From positions 1-25,228 of the forward strand of contig CABQZS010000227.1 of assembly GCA_902468695.1 (NCBI GenBank): 25,228 bases of DNA. The letters are read 5' to 3'. The notes under the pieces are model-generated. The model was not told where the DNA came from. It worked only from the letters and a program-made list of their open reading frames with translations, and did no database searches. Below, piece after piece: positions 20,707 to 25,228 of this stretch (position 1 is its first letter; each line of letters starts with the position of its first letter). This stretch comes from an uncultured Collinsella sp. (lineage in GTDB: Bacteria; Actinomycetota; Coriobacteriia; Coriobacteriales; Coriobacteriaceae). The position numbers and the translations under genes are program-made.

Positions 20707-22052
20707 GCGGTGGCGCGGCCGAGCCAGTTGCCGCTGTGGTGGTAGATAGTAAACATCGTGGCCGTAATGAGCCACGTTACGGGGTAGACCAGCAGTAGAT
20801 GCTCGAGCGACGGATCGAAGGGCATGATCGCAAACACCCAGATCACCCTCAAGACAACGGTGCCAAAGATGGTGAGCATCATAGGCTGCAGACTCACGCC
20901 GGCGCCGCGAATGGAGCCCGACGCGTTCTCGATAATCGAGAAGATCGCGTAGAACGGCGCGATAAAACGAAGAATCGTCGTGGTGTACGCCGAAATCGAA
21001 GCATCGTCGACAAACAAACGCGACAGCGGACCCGAGAACACCAGCAGCACGGCAGACAGGCCACCAATGAGCATAAACGACAGCACGAGCGACGTATGGT
21101 AGCCCTTGCGCATGCGCTCGTAATTGCGCGCGCCAAAGTTCTGCGCCGAGAACGTAGTGATCGATACGCCGAGCGCCTCGGTCACCATCCAGATAATGCC
21201 ATCCAGGCGCCCAGATAGACCCCAAGCAGTTGTGACATCGGCGCCAAACGAATTAACCGACACCTGGATCAGCACATTCGAGATCGAATAGGCAGCCGAT
21301 TGAAAACCGAGTGGCAGACCACACGAGATCATACTCTTGCAAATACCGCGATCGATGCCGAGCTTAGACAGCGAAAGACGCCATGCACCCGGAGCGCGCA
21401 TCATGCGCAACACGATCATCGTTGCATTGGAGCAAATGGTCAGAGCCACTGCGATGCCGCAGCCCAGCGCCTCCATATGCAACACAGCGACAAAGATGAT
21501 ATCCAGCACCACGTTAACCAGGCAGCCAGAGGCAATAATCACGGCGGGCCCGCGTGTGTCGCCCACGGCGCGCAGCAGTGCCGTTCCCATATTGAGCAGC
21601 AGCGCCGCAACCATGGCGGCAAAATAGCAACGAGCATAGGCCACGCCCTCGGCCAGTAGTTCATGCGGTGTGTTCATAAGCACCAGCATGGGCTCAACGA
21701 ACACTATGCCAAGAATCGAGAAAACGATGCCGCCCACCAGCGCGAGCGTCATAGCCGTATGGACCGATCGGCTCAGGCGCTCGTCATCGTGCTGGCCAAA
21801 AAACTGGCCTGTAATGACCGCGCAGCCGGCACCGACGCCGACACAAAAGCCGATGCAGAGCTCGGTGAGCACCATCGTGGCTTGAATGCCACCCAGCGCG
21901 AGCTTGCCGCCAAACTGACCGACGATATAGGTGCCGATAAGCGTGTAAGCCTGCTGAAAAAACGAACTAAAAAAGATGGGAACGCACAGCGACAGCAGCT
22001 GTTGCCAAATGACACCCTGCGTTACATCGATAGCCGTAGATTTCTTAGCCAC
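20703..22052 (-). CDS. MATE family efflux transporter
   Basis: This 449-residue membrane protein has about twelve hydrophobic helices in two similar halves, typical of the MATE (multidrug and toxic compound extrusion) family, which exports compounds in exchange for Na+ or H+. Characteristic stretches are PIFFSSFFQQAYTLIGTYIV near the N-terminus, TGQFFGQHDDERLSRSVH, and ALGVSITTFSAQNFGARNYE in the second half. It resembles the NorM/DinF-like clusters common in gut actinobacteria; the substrate is unknown. The start is the GTG at 22052-22050, with GGGGAGGG just upstream (short spacing); a TTG further upstream lacks a site. Its stop codon lies inside the inverted repeat 20613-20706. Confidence 0.93.
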   Translation of the reverse strand: MAKKSTAIDVTQGVIWQQLLSLCVPIFFSSFFQQAYTLIGTYIVGQFGGKLALGGIQATMVLTELCIGFCVGVGAGCAVITGQFFGQHDDERLSRSVHTAMTLALVGGIVFSILGIVFVEPMLVLMNTPHELLAEGVAYARCYFAAMVAALLLNMGTALLRAVGDTRGPAVIIASGCLVNVVLDIIFVAVLHMEALGCGIAVALTICSNATMIVLRMMRAPGAWRLSLSKLGIDRGICKSMISCGLPLGFQSAAYSISNVLIQVSVNSFGADVTTAWGLSGRLDGIIWMVTEALGVSITTFSAQNFGARNYERMRKGYHTSLVLSFMLIGGLSAVLLVFSGPLSRLFVDDASISAYTTTILRFIAPFYAIFSIIENASGSIRGAGVSLQPMMLTIFGTVVLRVIWVFAIMPFDPSLEHLLLVYPVTWLITATMFTIYHHSGNWLGRATA

Positions 22053-22177
22053 ACGCCCTCCCCGCCAACGTATGTTAAACAACAAAACGGCAATTTAAGA
22101 CCAAAGCCAATATCAGCTTAGCACCGACTGGCGTCGACCGAAACACCCCGAATCAGAGCCAGGTGCGAAATATCTGC

Positions 22178-23092
22178 CTAGTGATACAAACCCGGCTGGT
22201 AGTGATACTCATTGCTCACATGCGGGCACAGCTGCCAAAAGGCGACGGCACTCGCCGCGGCCACGTTGAGCGAATCGACCCCGTGCGCCATCGGAATGCG
22301 CACGGCCCGGTCGCAGCCCGCGATAGTCTTGGTGCCCAGGCCGGCACCCTCGGTGCCCATAAAGATCGCCAGGCGGTCAATCTCCTGCAGCACGGGATCG
22401 TCCAGCGACACTGAGTCGTCCGTCAACGCCATAGCGGCACACGAAAAACCGGCATCGTGCAACGCGCTCAGACCATCATGCGGCCACACACGAGCCTCGC
22501 TGCCAATGCGCGTCCACGGAACCTGAAACACGGTTCCCATACTCACACGGGCCGAGCGACGGTACAGCGGGTCGCAGCACGTCGGGCTGACCAAAATACC
22601 GTCAACGTTCAATGCGGCAGCCGAGCGGAAAATCGCGCCGACATTGGTGTGGTCGACAATACCCTCAAGCACGCACACACGCACCGGACGATCCCCCGCC
22701 GCCTCGACGACACCGCCCAAGAACTCATCAACCGGAATCTGACGCGGGCGTCGGAACGCCGCCAGCGCGCCGCGCGTCACGTTAAAGCCCGTCAACTGCT
22801 CCATGAGCTCCATGGAGGCCACGAACACGGGAACCGGACCCGCTCCCTCGCGCACGACAAGCTGGTCAAACAGCGGCATCATCTGGTCGAGCCAGCGCTC
22901 GCCCAAAAGAAAGCTCACCGGCTCATATCCGGCGCGAACCGCACGCTCGATGACCTTGGCACTCTCAGCGATAAAAATGCCCTTCTGCGGCTCCAGCACG
23001 CAGCGAAGCTCACGCTCGGTCAGTCGCACGTAGGCATCGAGCCGCTCGTCCTCGAGCGAATCAATTCGCAGAACCTCAACGGCATCAGTCAT
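22178..23092 (-). CDS. TrmH/SpoU family RNA methyltransferase
   Basis: This 304-residue SPOUT-class RNA 2'-O-methyltransferase has an N-terminal substrate-binding region (about residues 10-125, with LRCVLEPQKGIFIAESAKVI). The knotted catalytic domain carries the three SpoU motifs: CVLEGIVDHTNVGAIFRSAA (140-159; Asn150, Arg156), IFMGTEGAGLG (243-253) and IPMAHGVDSLNVAAASAVAF (266-285). Family members modify tRNA or 23S rRNA; the target cannot be told here. The frame is open to 23125, but the ATG at 23092-23090 gives the usual N-terminus; neither start has a strong ribosome binding site. The 125-base gap to the MATE gene shows no clear terminator. Confidence 0.92.
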   Translation of the reverse strand: MTDAVEVLRIDSLEDERLDAYVRLTERELRCVLEPQKGIFIAESAKVIERAVRAGYEPVSFLLGERWLDQMMPLFDQLVVREGAGPVPVFVASMELMEQLTGFNVTRGALAAFRRPRQIPVDEFLGGVVEAAGDRPVRVCVLEGIVDHTNVGAIFRSAAALNVDGILVSPTCCDPLYRRSARVSMGTVFQVPWTRIGSEARVWPHDGLSALHDAGFSCAAMALTDDSVSLDDPVLQEIDRLAIFMGTEGAGLGTKTIAGCDRAVRIPMAHGVDSLNVAAASAVAFWQLCPHVSNEYHYQPGLYH

Positions 23093-23124
23093 AGCAGCCA
23101 GCCCGCACCCTTCTTTACAGCACA

Positions 23125-23157
23125 TCTATACCAAACGAGGCGACGCTAAGCGCCGCC
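23125..23157 (-). promoter_or_regulatory. folA-trmH junction: weak hairpin and -10 candidate
   Basis: GGCG-A-CGC-TAA-GCG-C-CGCC (23139-23157) forms a small hairpin with one mismatch. On the minus strand it is followed by TCGTTT, a weak terminator for thyA-folA. TATAGA (23130-23125) is a possible -10 for the methyltransferase gene. Both are low certainty. Confidence 0.3.
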
Positions 23158-23201
23158 CCATACATTCAATCAACCCGATGATACCGTTCACGCCAGACGA
23201 T

Positions 23202-23720
23202 TTACGCCTCGATGCGACGATACCTCACGAACTCATAATTGACGCCCTCGTCACCCTCACCGGCGGCAATCGTCGCGACCCCGCTACGCTGCGCAATCTC
23301 CCACGCAGGATCGGCTTCCAAATCGGGAAAGTACGTATCCACGACATGGACGCAGTGGTTATGAGTGACCTCGGCCTCCACGCAGTACGGCAAAAACTGC
23401 CGATAGACATCGCCGCCACCGATCACCCAGGCAACGAGCTCATCGGCAACCGCAGCGAGCGCTTCGTCAACGCTATGCACCACGTCGACGCCCTCGCGGG
23501 TAAAGCCCATATCGCGCGTAAGCACGATATTGCGGCGGTTCTTGAGAGGACGCCCGCCGGGAAAACTCAGCAGCGTCTTGCGCCCCATAATAACCGGGCA
23601 ACCTTTGGTACACGCTACAAAATGGCGCATATCGGAGCGATTGGACACGACCATGTCACCCTCGCAGCCAATGCCCCAGTCATCGCACACAGCGACAATG
23701 GCAGAAAGCTTACACGTCAT
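23202..23720 (-). CDS. folA: Dihydrofolate reductase
   Basis: This 172-residue enzyme reduces dihydrofolate to tetrahydrofolate with NADPH, regenerating the cofactor oxidised by ThyA. Motifs are LSAIVAVCDDWGIG (5-18), the substrate-site acid Asp30 in VSNRSDMRHF, GRKT (46-49), the NADPH loop WVIGGGDVYRQFL (98-110) and a C-terminal FVRYRR strand. The conserved Pro-Trp before the acidic residue is replaced (GDMVVSN). Two starts are possible: a GTG at 23729 immediately following the thyA stop, or the ATG at 23720, which has AGGTGA five bases upstream and gives the normal N-terminus; the latter was chosen. It is translationally coupled to thyA. Confidence 0.95.
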   Translation of the reverse strand: MTCKLSAIVAVCDDWGIGCEGDMVVSNRSDMRHFVACTKGCPVIMGRKTLLSFPGGRPLKNRRNIVLTRDMGFTREGVDVVHSVDEALAAVADELVAWVIGGGDVYRQFLPYCVEAEVTHNHCVHVVDTYFPDLEADPAWEIAQRSGVATIAAGEGDEGVNYEFVRYRRIEA

Positions 23721-23729
23721 GCGCGTCAC

Positions 23730-24578
23730 CTACACCGCAATGGGGATGTTCTTGACCTGCGGGCCGTGCTCATAGCCCTCAACAATCAGATCATCGGTCG
23801 TAAACGCGTAGAAATCATGCACATCGGGGTTGAGCGTTACCTTGGGAGCCGCAAACTGCGGACGCTCGATAAGCTCGCGGACGATATCGACATGACGGTC
23901 GTAAATGTGGGCATCGGCAATCACATGCAGCAGCTCGCCAGCGATCATATCGACCGACTGCGCCACCATCATGAGCAGAATGGCGTACTGACACACATTC
24001 CAGTTGTTCGCGGCCAAAATATCCTGGCTGCGCTGGTTGAGAATCATGTTGAGCGTCGGCTTGTCGTCCTGCGGGCGCTGCGTGACGTTATAGGTCACGC
24101 CGTAGGCGCACGGATACAGGTGCATCTCGGACAGATCGCTAAACACGTACGTATTGGTCATAATGCGGCGACTATACGGCGTGTGCTTAAGGTCGTACAG
24201 CACACGGTCCATCTGGTCAAAGTCACCCTCGGGATAATGGCTCTTCTGCCCAATCTGATACCCGTAGGCCTTGCCGATGGAGCCGGTCTCGTCGGCCCAC
24301 TCATCCCAAATATGGCTGTTGAGATCATGCACGTTATTGGACTTCTTCTGATAGATCCACAGGATCTCGTCCATAGCGGACTTGAGCGCCGTACGACGCA
24401 GCGTAAGCGCGGGGAACTCCTCGCGCAGGTCATAGCGCGCCGTAACGCCAAAGTTTTTAATGGTATAGGCAGGGGTGCCATCCTCCCACACCGGGCGGAC
24501 CTTTTGGCCCTCGGTGGTGGTGCCATGGTCCAAAATATCGCGGCACATGGCTACAAACTGTTGATCAGCCTTGCTCAT
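23730..24578 (-). CDS. thyA: Thymidylate synthase (ThyA, Bacillus/phi3T-like class)
   Basis: This 282-residue enzyme converts dUMP to dTMP with methylene-tetrahydrofolate. Key residues are catalytic Cys157 in LYPCAYGVTYNV, the phosphate-binding RSQD (183-186), NNWNVCQY (191-198) with the Asn that selects dUMP over dCMP, and DAHIYDRH (222-229). The usual His after the catalytic Cys is absent (Ala158). Together with SNNVHDLNSHIWDEW and the DFYAFTTDD C-terminus, this makes it resemble the Bacillus ThyA/phage phi3T class more than the E. coli type. The ATG at 24578-24576 has AGGAGGG five bases upstream. It is first in the thyA-folA operon and divergent from the DUF134 gene. Confidence 0.95.
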   Translation of the reverse strand: MSKADQQFVAMCRDILDHGTTTEGQKVRPVWEDGTPAYTIKNFGVTARYDLREEFPALTLRRTALKSAMDEILWIYQKKSNNVHDLNSHIWDEWADETGSIGKAYGYQIGQKSHYPEGDFDQMDRVLYDLKHTPYSRRIMTNTYVFSDLSEMHLYPCAYGVTYNVTQRPQDDKPTLNMILNQRSQDILAANNWNVCQYAILLMMVAQSVDMIAGELLHVIADAHIYDRHVDIVRELIERPQFAAPKVTLNPDVHDFYAFTTDDLIVEGYEHGPQVKNIPIAV

Positions 24579-24612
24579 TGACCCTCCTGTCAGTCGTCTA
24601 TAAGCGAGATTC

Positions 24613-24641
24613 ATTATAGCCCAGGCGCACGCGGCCCCACA
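24613..24641 (-). promoter_or_regulatory. Candidate thyA-folA promoter
   Basis: On the minus strand a perfect -10 TATAAT (24618-24613) lies 35 bases before the thyA start. A weak -35, TGTGGG (24641-24636), is 17 bases upstream. Confidence 0.5.
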
Positions 24642-24661
24642 GCCCAAACATAAGCCCTCAC

Positions 24662-24681
24662 TTTCTGACATATGCCAGAAA
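24662..24681. promoter_or_regulatory. Palindromic operator candidate, site 1
   Basis: A 20-base palindrome has one non-pairing position: TTTCTGACATATGCCAGAAA. It shares the CTGACATATG core with site 2, whose centre is 53 bp away, and lies in the divergent thyA/DUF134 control region. Confidence 0.6.
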
Positions 24682-24685
24682 TTCC

Positions 24686-24713
24686 TTGCGCAATTCTGCG
24701 CGTTCGCTATTCT
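24686..24713 (+). promoter_or_regulatory. Candidate promoter of the DUF134-NifX gene
   Basis: TTGCGC (24686-24691), 16 bases, then TATTCT (24708-24713) is a plausible housekeeping promoter lying exactly between the two operators. Site 2 would cover the start of transcription, a classic repression geometry. The inner repeat GCGCA-ATTC-TGCGC (24688-24701) falls in the spacer. Confidence 0.45.
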
Positions 24714-24714
24714 A

Positions 24715-24734
24715 TTTTTGACATATGTCAGATA
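24715..24734. promoter_or_regulatory. Palindromic operator candidate, site 2
   Basis: This contains the perfect 12-base palindrome TGACATATGTCA (24719-24730) and matches site 1 over most of 20 bases. It sits between the proposed -10 and the ribosome binding site AAGGAG of the DUF134 gene. Confidence 0.65.
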
Positions 24735-24744
24735 AGGAGTGCGC

Positions 24745-25228
24745 ATGGCAGGAAGACGCGAAAAACTGCGCCGCGTCGGGATCATCCCCGAATACCGCGG
24801 CTTTACCCCTGACGGCCTAGCCAGTGGAGACGCCATCGATATGACGGTCGACGAGCTCGAAGTCCTGCGGCTGTGCGATCTGGAAGGCCTCAATCAGGAG
24901 GCCGTCGCCCAGCACATGGGCATTGCCCGCGCCACGGTGGCGGCAATCTGCAGCCGCGCGCATCGCAAGGTGGCAAACGCGCTTGTCAATGGACGGGCGA
25001 TCGTCATTGAAGGCGGTAACATCGCGTACTCCCCCATTTCCACGACAACGGCCGCATGGCCAGCAAAGGAGATCGGCACCATGAGGGTGGCAACCACGTA
25101 CGACAACGGCAACATCTTTATGCACTTTGGCCGCAGCGAGCAGTTCAAGATCTACGACATTCAGGGCGGCAAGGTGCTCAACGAGCAGGTCGTGGGCACC
25201 GGCGGCACCGGCCACGGTGCCCTTGCGG
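24745..25228 (+). CDS. DUF134 / NifX-NifB domain fusion protein (partial, 3' end cut)
   Basis: The first 161 codons are in the window; the frame is open at the right edge. Residues 1 to about 100 match DUF134: MAGRREKLRRVGIIPEYRGF, TVDELEVLRLCDLEGLNQE, then a sigma-region-4-like helix-turn-helix (QEAVAQHMGIARATVAAICS, 51-70). From about residue 112 the dinitrogenase Fe-Mo cofactor (NifX/NifB/NafY) domain begins, with MRVATTYDNGNIFMHFGRSE and QFKIYDI. Members of this pair of families occur in organisms without nitrogenase, where the role is probably metal-cluster or redox sensing. The ATG at 24745 has AAGGAG five bases upstream. An internal ATG at 25081, right at the NifX domain, also has AAAGGAG at good spacing. 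The gene is preceded by twin operators and may be autoregulated. Confidence 0.85.
   Translation, partial: MAGRREKLRRVGIIPEYRGFTPDGLASGDAIDMTVDELEVLRLCDLEGLNQEAVAQHMGIARATVAAICSRAHRKVANALVNGRAIVIEGGNIAYSPISTTTAAWPAKEIGTMRVATTYDNGNIFMHFGRSEQFKIYDIQGGKVLNEQVVGTGGTGHGALA

Noticed and set aside
22089..22177. A long-range pairing GCACCTGGC with GCCAG...GGTGC downstream of the methyltransferase gene, considered as a terminator or riboswitch.
   Set aside because: The pairing is interrupted, the loop is long, no T-run follows, and no known RNA motif was recognised.
24718..24723. A perfect TTGACA as a -35 for the DUF134 gene.
   Set aside because: A -10 at 16-18 bases would fall on the start codon region and no TATAAT-like sequence is there. 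The TTGACA is part of the palindrome.
1..25228. tRNA, rRNA, CRISPR arrays, insertion sequences, prophage genes.
   Set aside because: No cloverleaf sequence, regularly spaced direct repeats, transposase or integrase motif, or phage structural gene was seen on either strand.

Overview
This window looks like a core chromosomal segment of a high-GC actinobacterium of the class Coriobacteriia, most likely Collinsella or a close relative. That assignment is inferred from GC-rich coding sequence, protein flavour and gene content; no 16S or other decisive marker is present. Almost everything is on the minus strand. The plus-strand exceptions are a small membrane protein, an iron-type alcohol dehydrogenase, a cobO remnant and a DUF134 regulator. 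No tRNA, rRNA, CRISPR array, transposase or phage gene was found.

Layout, left to right. (1) 1-3216: alaS-ruvX-mltG, transcribed leftwards, with mltG cut by the window edge. (2) 3411-3650: an AT-rich two-helix membrane protein gene on the plus strand. (3) 3657-6819: a compact stress-type operon of DUF948 protein, RsbW-like protein, SigB/F-type sigma factor and AI-2E family membrane protein. The last three genes overlap their predecessor or start 1 base after it. The RsbW-like protein lacks the usual ATP-binding motifs. (4) 6920-10031: rarA/mgsA, a dGTPase, and a small prepilin peptidase. (5) 10113-13103: a membrane GT2 glycosyltransferase, then the lspA-rluD pair. (6) 13104-13474: a gene-free stretch with several strong inverted repeats. 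(7) 13475-16661: ileS preceded by a complete isoleucine T-box whose specifier, UGGU bulge, antiterminator and terminator can all be read. (8) 16763-18353: an iron-type alcohol/glycerol dehydrogenase and a DUF523 protein, converging on a shared terminator. (9) 18435-20394: ftsH with a near-consensus SigB-type promoter, GTTTAT-N13-GGGTAT. (10) 20420-20706: a deleted cobO/btuR pseudogene running into a 37-bp inverted repeat that also covers the end of a MATE transporter gene. (11) 22178-24578: an RNA methyltransferase gene, then thyA-folA. (12) 24662-25228: two palindromic operators 53 bp apart, in front of a DUF134-NifX fusion gene cut by the right edge.

The main connections are these. The sigma factor operon and the SigB-like promoter of ftsH suggest a local general-stress circuit with an unusual switch protein. 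The ileS leader is a textbook amino-acid-starvation attenuator with an extra hairpin inside its antiterminator loop. A family of short palindromes shares a GGGGAC(A/G)G core but has different stems (10064-10104, 17858-17897, and two units in 20613-20706). All sit at gene ends and look like dispersed elements used as terminators.
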